From NCBI GenBank assembly GCA_028875335.1, contig JAPPEF010000225.1:1-13854 (forward strand): a DNA stretch of 13,854 nt. The letters are read 5' to 3'. Of this stretch, positions 7,853 through 13,854 are shown piece after piece (positions within the stretch are counted from its first letter, which is position 1; every line of letters starts with the position of its first letter). Position numbers and translations under genes: made by a program. This DNA comes from Gemmatimonadota bacterium (GTDB taxonomy: Bacteria > Latescibacterota > UBA2968 > UBA8231). The notes under the pieces are model-generated. The model searched no databases and was not told where the DNA came from. It was given only the letters and a program-made list of their open reading frames with translations.

Positions 7853-7930
7853 TGTATTTATCAATCAGCAGATCTGCGACCAATACTTGGAGTTCTGCAA
7901 TGCAGTCTTGACGGAAGCTGAAAGGACCCG

Positions 7931-8290
7931 ATGGACAAGCGCAGACAAATAGAAGGTTGCATCGAGGCCTTCCACTTGGGGACTCTTACCGAAGAGGATT
8001 TGCGCCAGACCCTCGAAGAATTGAGCGCGGCGAAACCGCAGTGTCAGGATCTGCTCTACCTGCAGACTGGCAGCACTTCCCTCAACTCCAGCGTCCACGG
8101 CATGGCCCTCGTCGAAAACGGCGAAATCTCCGACGGACCGACAGACCCCGAAGACTGGCCCTACAAAACGCCGCTCCAGGCCATTCGCGACGGCTGGCGC
8201 ATAGTGCAGTTCCCCAATATGGCGCTGCTGCTGGACGAGTCCAAAACCTACGGACTCGGCTGTGAGTTCATCCTCGAAAGGTGGAGTTGA
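7931..8290 (+). CDS. Small protein of unknown function, coupled to the oxygenase
   Basis: A 119-residue soluble protein I cannot assign to a named family. The N-terminal third (residues ~1-35) is charged and predicted helical (IEAFHLGTLTEEDLRQTLEE). The middle holds a polar loop with VENGEISDGP and PEDWPYKTPLQAIRDGWR. The C-terminus is a hydrophobic beta-rich tail, IVQFPNMALLLDE then YGLGCEFILERW. There is no cysteine pair, metal motif or membrane segment. The ATG at 7931 is preceded by AAAGGA. Its TGA (8288-8290) overlaps the ATG of the oxygenase, implying translational coupling. The 78 bases before it show no clear promoter. A helper or binding partner for the oxygenase is possible but unproven. 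Confidence 0.75.
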   Translation: MDKRRQIEGCIEAFHLGTLTEEDLRQTLEELSAAKPQCQDLLYLQTGSTSLNSSVHGMALVENGEISDGPTDPEDWPYKTPLQAIRDGWRIVQFPNMALLLDESKTYGLGCEFILERWS

Positions 8291-9162
8291 TGCCCCTGCG
8301 CCTGCCCGATATTGCGCCCACCCTGACTGACACCGAGGTCCTCGAATTCTGTCGCCGGGGCTACCTGATCCTCGCAGGCGTCGTCGCGCAGGAGACCAAT
8401 GAGCGGGTGAATGAATTCATCCGCGCTCACCCCTACGGGTCCGACGACAGCGGCGGATTCGAAGACGACAAACTGCTGACCGAGGACTGGTTCGTCGCCG
8501 AGGTGATCCTCAACTCGCAGGCGGCCGGTGCGGTGCGCTCGCTCTTGGGAGCGAGCGCCGCCTTGCCGACCTGGATGTTCAACCACCGGTCCACGCGCCC
8601 CAAACCGGCGCAACAATGGCACCGCGACGGCTGCTCCCGCTACGGCCACGCAGTCAACCACCTGCAGGTATTCTACTATCCTCAGGACACCCCCCTCGAA
8701 CTCGGCCCCACCGAAGTGCTGCCCGGCTCGCATTTTCTCTTTAACCTCGGGCCGTTTATGGGCCACTATGGCGGGATCAGAGGGACCGCATCGACTGCGG
8801 CACCGGCGGGCACCATTTTTATCACTGCCTACCCGATCTGGCACCGACGCGGCGCGTCCACCGCCGAGGGCGTCCGCAATATGCTCAAGTACCTCTACTG
8901 GCGCATGGCGCCGCCGCAGCGGGACTGGATCGTCGAGCCCGATTTCAGCCTCGACGACCTCAACGACCTCGAAAGTGCCCTCTACGGCGGCAAGGTGCAC
9001 CCGGCCAAAGACCAGTTCCACCACTGGCACGACGTCGCCCGGATGTTCTACTGGCTGGCGGGCAAAAAAGACGATTTCCCCAACTTCCTCGGCACCGACC
9101 GCTGGCCTATGGGCCATCCGCCGCGTCGGCAGCCCGGGGATTTCCACACCTTTCCGTCGTAA
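8290..9162 (+). CDS. Phytanoyl-CoA dioxygenase (PhyH)-family Fe(II)/2-oxoglutarate oxygenase
   Basis: A 290-residue non-haem iron oxygenase of the PhyH family, which hydroxylates small molecules using 2-oxoglutarate and O2. The iron facial triad is His111 and Asp113 (QQWHRDGCSRYG) with distal His185 (PIWHRRGAS). Arg196 (GVRNML) is the likely 2-oxoglutarate anchor. The GPTEVLPGSHFL strand between them is a family hallmark. The N-terminus has the usual FCRRGYLILAGVV. The preferred start is the ATG at 8290-8292, which overlaps the previous stop as TGATG with GGAG just upstream; GTG at 8281 is an alternative adding three residues. The last ~50 residues are rich in His, Trp and Pro and extend past the core fold. 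It is the last gene of the + strand run. Its substrate is unknown; bacterial members act on diverse metabolites, so no phytanoyl-CoA role is implied. Confidence 0.93.
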   Translation: MPLRLPDIAPTLTDTEVLEFCRRGYLILAGVVAQETNERVNEFIRAHPYGSDDSGGFEDDKLLTEDWFVAEVILNSQAAGAVRSLLGASAALPTWMFNHRSTRPKPAQQWHRDGCSRYGHAVNHLQVFYYPQDTPLELGPTEVLPGSHFLFNLGPFMGHYGGIRGTASTAAPAGTIFITAYPIWHRRGASTAEGVRNMLKYLYWRMAPPQRDWIVEPDFSLDDLNDLESALYGGKVHPAKDQFHHWHDVARMFYWLAGKKDDFPNFLGTDRWPMGHPPRRQPGDFHTFPS

Positions 9163-9198
9163 CTCCTACTTGACCTTTTTGGCCCTCATGTCTGGGGG

Positions 9199-10200
9199 CT
9201 ATAGTACTTTCCACTTGGAAGAATCGCGAGATGCCTCCAGGATAGCAAGATTACACTCGAGGGTATGGCGCGCTTCGGATAGGCCACAGGGCATTTCACC
9301 CTTGCCGTCGATCGCGTCAAAAAAACAGTTTGCTTGAGCCATAAACGCATGGTCGCGCTCAAAATCTGGCCAAGACTCTTCCTGCCACTCAGTTTCAGGT
9401 TCCATCATCCAGCGCATGCGATTAGAGTGAATTTCAGATTGCAACGTACCGCGTTCACAGACCACGGTGATCACTCCTTCATCAGGGGCTTGATGTTGAT
9501 TCATGCTGAAGGAGGCGAGCGCGTCGCCGTGACGGGTTAAGACGTTGACGGTGTCTTCGACTTCAACTCCGTCCAAAACTTGATGCGCACAGTCGGCAAC
9601 CAAGCGTTCGACTGGTCCAGCAAGCCAACTTACGAAATTGATAAGATGTGTTAGCCCATCCTGAATAGCGCCTCCGCCCGTGGCGTGACTGGCGTAGTAA
9701 ATTTCTCTGTAAGCGGGTCGGTAGGTGGGGAAGTGTTGGCCACTGGTGACAGTAATATGCAAGGGGCGTCCAAAGCGTCCACTGTCGAGGGCTTTCTTCA
9801 TCGCCGAAAGTACCGGGATGTGGCGCAAGACATAAGCAACTCCAGCAACGAGCTTCCGCTCTCTGATCGTTCTATCGAGACGATCAATCCCATCTATACT
9901 TATAGACAATGGTTTCTCGATCAATAGATGTAGACCAGACTCTGCTGCTTGTTGCGCCATGGAAATATGTAGGTGCGCGGGTGTTGCGATCACAATGGCG
10001 TCATGGTCTGCTTCGAGGGCCAATGTAAGATCGGCATAGCTGTGTTTGATTTTATAATTATCGGCTACTTTTTCACGCAGATTGTTGTTGATCTCACAGA
10101 TTGAAACCTCTGCGCGATGTGTTGCAAGTATACAACGCGTATGACGTTCACCTATTGAACCCGTGCCGACGACGAGAACCTTTTTTTTAGCTGCTGCCAT
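9199..10200 (-). CDS. Gfo/Idh/MocA-family NAD(P)-dependent oxidoreductase (copy 1)
   Basis: A 333-residue oxidoreductase of the glucose-fructose oxidoreductase/inositol dehydrogenase family, which oxidises or reduces sugars, inositols and derivatives. The Rossmann domain begins with VLVVGTGSIGERH (glycines 12, 14, 17). Then come ATPAHLH (72-78), the catalytic-lysine motif EKP (95-97) and the GGGAIQDGLTHLIN segment (175-188) with Asp181 and His185. The ATG at 10200 has GGAG 10 bases upstream. The preceding aldo/keto reductase ends 21 bases away, so this is probably the last gene of the - strand operon. It is clearly AT-richer than its neighbours: 22 of 60 bases are G+C in 10021-10080. An 8-base A run encodes Lys5-Lys7. 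It converges on the oxygenase gene with 36 bases between stops and no visible terminator. The substrate is unknown. Confidence 0.94.
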   Translation of the reverse strand: MAAAKKKVLVVGTGSIGERHTRCILATHRAEVSICEINNNLREKVADNYKIKHSYADLTLALEADHDAIVIATPAHLHISMAQQAAESGLHLLIEKPLSISIDGIDRLDRTIRERKLVAGVAYVLRHIPVLSAMKKALDSGRFGRPLHITVTSGQHFPTYRPAYREIYYASHATGGGAIQDGLTHLINFVSWLAGPVERLVADCAHQVLDGVEVEDTVNVLTRHGDALASFSMNQHQAPDEGVITVVCERGTLQSEIHSNRMRWMMEPETEWQEESWPDFERDHAFMAQANCFFDAIDGKGEMPCGLSEARHTLECNLAILEASRDSSKWKVL

Positions 10201-10221
10201 AAATCAGTTGCTCCAAAACCG

Positions 10222-11187
10222 TTAAATCCCTACCCCAAACTCAGCCTCAAAGTCCTGCCACACCGCTTCGGCTACCTCGGTCGTGGCGCTGGCATATACC
10301 TCAACGACTTCCCTGCGGTTGGCGGGTCCGACGAGGATTATGCCATTGCCTGCAACCGGCGCATTGAGCGCGAACTGCATGGCCAGATCTCGGATGTTCA
10401 ACCCCCGTTCTTGGCACCACTGCCACATGTGGTGTGCGTGCGGCACCACCGAAGGGTCGTCCGGCCCACCGATGGCCGCCGGTATGAGATTCCCGTCTTG
10501 ATCTAGGGACTGCTTTTCTTTCACGCGCTGGGGTTCTGGACCGGCCAGCAGTGAGCCGACCAATACTCTGCCCATAATGATTCCTACATCGCGTTCCAGC
10601 GCCAGAGGAATGGTCGTTTTGGCGAGGGACTGGTTCAGCAAGCTGTAATCCAAAAACGACAACACAATGTCTATGGCACCTGTTTCAATCGCCTGCTGAT
10701 GAAATTCATGCTGTCGCACAGCAATGCCAAGGTGACCGATGCGTCCCTGCTCTTTCCAATCCTGCAACACATCCAAACAGGCCCCCGGTGCCAATAGTGG
10801 TTCCATGTCGTAGCGCGGGCCGTGAATCAACACGGAATCCACGTAGTCCGTCTGAAGCTGTTTGAAGCTGTTTTCCAAACTCCACAATGTCGCTTCTTGT
10901 GAAAAATCGTGAAAAAAGCGCGGATGAGACCCCACCTTGGTTTGGAGATACACTTTCTCGCGCCATCCACCCGCCAAGGCCAAACCAATGCAGCGCTCGC
11001 TCTCGCCATCGCCGTATGGCGGAGCCGTATCGATAAAATTGATGCCCCGCTCAATGGCCTCCCGAATCGTCGCCGTGGCTTCCTCCTCTGACATCAGTTC
11101 GGGAAGGCCCAGATAGCCGCCGCCCAATCCCAACGCCTTCGGTTTCATCTCTGTACGCCCCAAGCGCCGAATTTCTAGATCTACCAT
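10222..11187 (-). CDS. Aldo/keto reductase
   Basis: A 321-residue NADP(H)-dependent aldo/keto reductase with a TIM barrel. The catalytic tetrad is complete: Asp53 and Tyr58 (FIDTAPPYGDGESE), Lys84 (LQTKVG) and His122 (LIHGPRYD). The N-terminal RRLGRTEMKPKALGLGGG and the GRIGHLGIA segment (148-155) are also typical. These enzymes interconvert sugar or aldehyde carbonyls and alcohols in the cytosol. The subtype resembles sugar or L-fucose-type dehydrogenases (inference). The ATG at 11187 has a modest GAGAAG ribosome site. It starts 35 bases after the 202-residue protein's stop and ends 21 bases before the copy-1 oxidoreductase, consistent with one transcript. Pairing with two Gfo/Idh/MocA enzymes suggests successive redox steps on a cyclic polyol or sugar. 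Confidence 0.93.
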   Translation of the reverse strand: MVDLEIRRLGRTEMKPKALGLGGGYLGLPELMSEEEATATIREAIERGINFIDTAPPYGDGESERCIGLALAGGWREKVYLQTKVGSHPRFFHDFSQEATLWSLENSFKQLQTDYVDSVLIHGPRYDMEPLLAPGACLDVLQDWKEQGRIGHLGIAVRQHEFHQQAIETGAIDIVLSFLDYSLLNQSLAKTTIPLALERDVGIIMGRVLVGSLLAGPEPQRVKEKQSLDQDGNLIPAAIGGPDDPSVVPHAHHMWQWCQERGLNIRDLAMQFALNAPVAGNGIILVGPANRREVVEVYASATTEVAEAVWQDFEAEFGVGI

Positions 11188-11222
11188 TTTGATCTTCTCA
11201 ATTGAATTTTAAAACCCTCCCC

Positions 11223-11831
11223 TCACAGGATCTCCCTGCCGAAGTCGGCATAGGTCCCTGCGGCGGAAAGCCTGATCGGGGCGCTGGTTCCGTCTAGCTC
11301 GGTTGCCACGGAATCCAGCGCTGCGAAATCGGGGATGGTCCAAACGGCCAAGCCACCGGGTTCGGGAGCCAGCTTCCCGATTCGCTGGACGAGGAGATTG
11401 AGGGTAAACTCGGGATGCTGTTTTGCCCGGCTCTCGTAGAAGCTCCTAACGGTATCCGCAGTATCGTGGGCAGCGAAAAACTCGACGTAGTAGGTCCCGT
11501 TGCGGGCCGGGACCGGTTCGATCAGCGGATCGTAGCAGCCGGCCACGTCGATCCGCGCGACCTGAAAGAACGGCTGTTCTAGGTCGTCCGCCTCGCCGCT
11601 GCGAAAAATCCGGTCCCACGCGTCGATCCGGTCCAGGCCGGCGCTCCGCGTGTGCCAGACCGTCATGTAGCCCGGGTCGGGGCCCAAGCGCCACGTGCGA
11701 CCGACGGATAGGACCAACTCGTCCTCATACCCGCTGTCCCATCCCTCCTGGCCCTGTGCGGCCTGCGCGCGAAACGTCTCCAGATCAATGCCCGGCAGAC
11801 GGCTGATGTACTCGATGTACACAAGTCCCAT
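11223..11831 (-). CDS. Protein with two tandem dimeric alpha/beta-barrel-like repeats, function unknown
   Basis: A 202-residue soluble protein made of two related halves. Residues ~4-100 begin VYIEYISRLPGIDLETFRA and continue to GRTWRLGPDPGYMTVWH. Residues ~114-198 begin YYVEFFAAHDTADTVRSFYE and continue to QRIGKLAPEPGGLAVWT. Corresponding elements are a first strand (YIEY/YVEF), a helix, then an 'L-x-PxPG-x-x-VW' hairpin and a helix. This resembles the ferredoxin-like half-barrel of EthD/NIPSNAP-type proteins, which form a full barrel from two halves. No metal or catalytic motif is evident. The start ATG at 11831 has AGGAG 11 bases upstream and lies 5 bases after the stop of the preceding oxidoreductase, so the two are likely co-translated. 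A role in binding or converting the oxidoreductases' substrate is inference only. Confidence 0.82.
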   Translation of the reverse strand: MGLVYIEYISRLPGIDLETFRAQAAQGQEGWDSGYEDELVLSVGRTWRLGPDPGYMTVWHTRSAGLDRIDAWDRIFRSGEADDLEQPFFQVARIDVAGCYDPLIEPVPARNGTYYVEFFAAHDTADTVRSFYESRAKQHPEFTLNLLVQRIGKLAPEPGGLAVWTIPDFAALDSVATELDGTSAPIRLSAAGTYADFGREIL

Positions 11832-11836
11832 AGCGC

Positions 11837-12904
11837 TCAGGCTCCTGCCACAGCGACCTCTTGCCCGGACGCTGCCGAGGCATAGAGCGCGTCCATGAGC
11901 CGCTGAATTCGCACGATCTCCCCGCCCGCAACCGGAGACGCCTCACCCTCGCGGACGGCGCGCAGGAAATCGTTGATCAGCCGCTTCATATCGTAATCGC
12001 AAGGCTTCAACGTGCCCTTGGCGGGGGTCTCCTCGCGCCACGCTCGTCCGTCGTCGGTCCAGATTCTGAGCGGTGAGATGGACGCGGCACCCCGGTCTCC
12101 GAGCAAGGCCCAGCCTTCGCGTCGGTCCGAGGGCGCTTGAAGAAAATCCGCTTCCACCGTCAGGATGGTGTTGCCGGACAGCCGAACGAAACCGGCACCA
12201 AAGTCCTCGAAATCTGGATCGAGCGACGCCGGATCGATGTCGTCTCGCATGGGTCCAGCCGCCGCCGGGTACGCGGCGACCCGCTGATGGCAGAACGCGC
12301 TGGCGGTCAGCGGCTCGGGGTTGCCAAGCAGCCAGAGCACGAGGTCGAGATTGTGGATCGTCCAGTGCGCGAGAACGCCGCCGCCGTTCGCTCCACGCGA
12401 CCGGTGCGCTCTCCCCGGCAATCCGTAGGCAGACCCTCCCCACGTTCGCACGGCGTGTATGCGACCGAGGACGCCGTCTGCGATGCGGTCTCTCAGGTAC
12501 CGGGACTCGTCCCAAGTTCGGTATTCAAAGCAGATGCTCAGCAGTCGATTGTTCGCTTCCGCGGCGCGGACCATGTCCCGGGCCTCGCCCGCATCCAGCG
12601 CCACGGGCTTCTCGCACAGAACGTGACACCCCGCCTCCAGGCACATCACCGCGAGGTTGCGATGGCTCGAGGGCAGCGTGGCGATGCTCACGACATCGGG
12701 CCTAGTCTTTTCGAGCATCTCTTCCGCGTCCTGAAATCCGGCGACTGCAAACTGCTTTTCGGCCTGCGACACCCGTTCGGGGTCCAGATCGCATACGCCC
12801 ACCAGCGAGCAGACCCCGGCCTCTGCTGCCTCCCGGTAGGCCGGCAGATGTTGGGTGGTTGCGATCTGGCCGCACCCGATCACGGCGACTTTCGTCGGAC
12901 TCAT
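11837..12904 (-). CDS. Gfo/Idh/MocA-family NAD(P)-dependent oxidoreductase (copy 2)
   Basis: A 355-residue oxidoreductase of the same family as the gene at 9199 but only distantly similar, so not a recent duplicate. The N-terminal VAVIGCGQIA binds the dinucleotide, with Asp39/Asp41 (VCDLDPE) at the end of the second strand. EKP (98-100) supplies the catalytic Lys99. The C-terminal domain carries GGGVLAHWTIHNLDLVLWLLG (174-194). There the usual acidic residue of the D-x-x-x-H motif is His180, while His184 and Asp187 are kept. The ATG at 12904 with GAGG 5-6 bases upstream is chosen; the frame also extends to a TTG at 12952. It follows the M55 gene by 64 bases and precedes the duplicated-barrel gene by 5. 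It is much GC-richer than copy 1. A sugar or polyol substrate is likely but unidentified. Confidence 0.94.
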   Translation of the reverse strand: MSPTKVAVIGCGQIATTQHLPAYREAAEAGVCSLVGVCDLDPERVSQAEKQFAVAGFQDAEEMLEKTRPDVVSIATLPSSHRNLAVMCLEAGCHVLCEKPVALDAGEARDMVRAAEANNRLLSICFEYRTWDESRYLRDRIADGVLGRIHAVRTWGGSAYGLPGRAHRSRGANGGGVLAHWTIHNLDLVLWLLGNPEPLTASAFCHQRVAAYPAAAGPMRDDIDPASLDPDFEDFGAGFVRLSGNTILTVEADFLQAPSDRREGWALLGDRGAASISPLRIWTDDGRAWREETPAKGTLKPCDYDMKRLINDFLRAVREGEASPVAGGEIVRIQRLMDALYASAASGQEVAVAGA

Positions 12905-12968
12905 ACGTTCCTCTTCACAGCTCTTGAACGAATCGAACCAATCCTCGGGCAAACCCAGCTAGTCCACG

Positions 12969-13751
12969 TCATCTTTTTTTGGCAATTTCAGCGATGGTAT
13001 CGCCGGTTATTTTGACGGTGTGGGTGTCCACTCGCTCAACGTCCTCACGAGCCGATTTGGCCTCGGCACTAGCCGCGGACTGATATTCGGTCGCGAAAAT
13101 ATACGGAGATGGGATGGTATAAGGTGCGATTTCCTCGATCCGCCCCATGGCCTTGCGAGCGCCCTCGCGGATCAAATCCCGAGCTTTAATGGGAGAGAGA
13201 GTGAGCGCACCCGTGCGGCTGAGCCCCTCTTTCACGACAACGCCTTCTATGTCGGGAACATAACGCTGGGCCTCGTCCACAGCCGCCCGATCCCCGCTGA
13301 CGAAAACCGTGGGCACGCCAACCTCACCGGCATGAGCTATGTTAAAACCAATTTCACCGATCAGTTCTTCGTTCAACCAGCAGTTGGCAATGCTGCGGGA
13401 ACTCCAACTGTGACACAGCACGCCATTCGGTGTGTTGTCCATCGCGTGATGGCCGTACAAAAACTGCGCCGCAAATGGCAATCCCATCTCCCACACAGAG
13501 ATCCTGGGGCGGCCGAATATCACCCGAGCTTCGCGGTGGATATGTTCGATATTGATTCCACCACTGCCGTGTCCGTCCAGCACGATGGGATCTGTGGCGC
13601 CTCCTTCTAGCGCACCGTCTATGAGGGCGTTGATCTCCAGAGTGGCCAGATATTTGGCCTGTTCGTTGTCGCGGCCCCCGTCGTACGTCTGAGTTTCAAA
13701 ATCTACGACGCCGGCCGTGCCCTCCAAATCGCACAAGATAAGAATTCTCAT
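12969..13751 (-). CDS. M55-family D-aminopeptidase-like zinc hydrolase (DppA type)
   Basis: A 260-residue protein of peptidase family M55, whose type member DppA of Bacillus subtilis is a zinc D-aminopeptidase. Zinc-site residues sit almost exactly where they do in DppA: Asp8 and Glu10 (LCDLEGTAG), His61 (VLDGHGSGG), His101/102 (YGHHAM) and Glu133 (IGEIGFN). His114 in GVLCHSWSS matches the catalytic His115 of DppA. VSGDRAAVDEA (151-161) is also typical. Start: the ATG at 13749-13751 has AGGAG 8 bases upstream and opens directly with the first strand; the frame continues to a TTG at 13814 without support. There is no signal peptide, so it is cytosolic. It is the first fully visible gene of the - strand run, and its promoter is not in the window. 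Hydrolysis of D-amino-acid peptides or amides is likely; the actual substrate is unknown. Confidence 0.94.
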   Translation of the reverse strand: MRILILCDLEGTAGVVDFETQTYDGGRDNEQAKYLATLEINALIDGALEGGATDPIVLDGHGSGGINIEHIHREARVIFGRPRISVWEMGLPFAAQFLYGHHAMDNTPNGVLCHSWSSRSIANCWLNEELIGEIGFNIAHAGEVGVPTVFVSGDRAAVDEAQRYVPDIEGVVVKEGLSRTGALTLSPIKARDLIREGARKAMGRIEEIAPYTIPSPYIFATEYQSAASAEAKSAREDVERVDTHTVKITGDTIAEIAKKR

Positions 13752-13854
13752 GGAAAGTCTCCTGATGAACTTGATGGGAAGATATTTTGCCCGTCTCGCT
13801 GGGAGGCCCCCCAAAACTGGATTACTTTAGCTGTGAGTTCGCCGGGTATCGGCG

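Noticed and set aside
7851..7949. An open + strand stretch of about 30 codons between the dipeptidase and the 119-residue gene, and a 19-codon ORF starting at the TGATG at 7850-7854
   Set aside because: Both are very short, lack ribosome sites, and lie in different frames from the flanking genes. No homology could be recognised.
8248..9147. A 299-residue open frame on the - strand opposite the oxygenase
   Set aside because: It is a mirror of a GC-rich coding region. The opposite strand encodes a complete PhyH enzyme with all iron ligands.
9163..9198. A possible stem-loop (GGCCC with GGGCT) between the convergent oxygenase and oxidoreductase genes
   Set aside because: The stem is short, the loop is long and there is no T run after it on either strand, so it does not qualify as an intrinsic terminator.
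12137..13015. A 292-residue open frame on the + strand opposite the second Gfo/Idh/MocA gene
   Set aside because: It spans two well-supported - strand genes, has no recognisable domain and no ribosome site.
13748..13854. A - strand frame open from the window edge to a TGA overlapping the M55 start as ATGA
   Set aside because: It could be the end of an upstream coupled gene, but only about 34 codons are visible and none form a recognisable motif. An open stretch of this length can occur by chance.
1..13854. Signs of mobile elements, tRNA genes, CRISPR arrays or toxin-antitoxin pairs
   Set aside because: No terminal inverted repeats, transposase or integrase motifs, cloverleaf-forming segments or regularly spaced repeats were found by reading both strands.

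Overview
The window is bacterial DNA. Genes are packed head to tail, most start codons have purine-rich Shine-Dalgarno sequences, and stop/start overlaps occur. The family mix is a mandelate-racemase/enolase-superfamily dehydratase, two Gfo/Idh/MocA oxidoreductases, a phytanoyl-CoA-dioxygenase-like protein, two nitrilase-superfamily amidases, M19, M20 and M55 peptidases and a sodium/solute symporter. Such a mix is usual in large accessory-rich genomes of uncultured or environmental heterotrophs such as Poribacteria, Latescibacterota and Planctomycetota-like lineages. That placement rests on gene content only. No rRNA, tRNA, integrase, insertion sequence, CRISPR array or transcriptional regulator was seen.

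Layout. (A) 1-647, + strand: the 3' end of a larger gene of glycoside-hydrolase-like appearance. (B) 618-3025: a carbon-nitrogen hydrolase (-) diverging from an SSS-family symporter (+), with only 32 bases between the start codons. (C) 3092-5705, - strand: a DgoD-like sugar-acid dehydratase followed by an M20 metallopeptidase/deacylase, each preceded by a similar TTGACC-N18-TTTAT(A/T) promoter-like sequence. (D) 5889-9162, + strand: a second carbon-nitrogen hydrolase, an M19 dipeptidase, a 119-residue protein of unknown function and a PhyH-family Fe(II)/2-oxoglutarate oxygenase. The last two overlap at TGATG. (E) 9199-13751, - strand: an operon-like run in transcription order of M55 D-aminopeptidase-like protein, Gfo/Idh/MocA oxidoreductase, a 202-residue internally duplicated alpha/beta-barrel-like protein, aldo/keto reductase and a second Gfo/Idh/MocA oxidoreductase.

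How the genes may work together (inference): five enzymes of amide-bond-cleaving families (two nitrilase-type, M20, M19, M55) sit beside a symporter and a set of sugar or sugar-acid oxidation and dehydration enzymes. This fits uptake and dismantling of small amide- or peptide-linked carbohydrate or D-amino-acid-containing compounds. No substrate can be named. The most unusual details are an M20 enzyme whose C-terminal metal-ligand His is Ala and whose dimerisation-domain His appears lost or displaced, a symporter with Met at a position normally Ser/Thr in the second sodium site, and a tandemly duplicated small-barrel protein inside an oxidoreductase operon.
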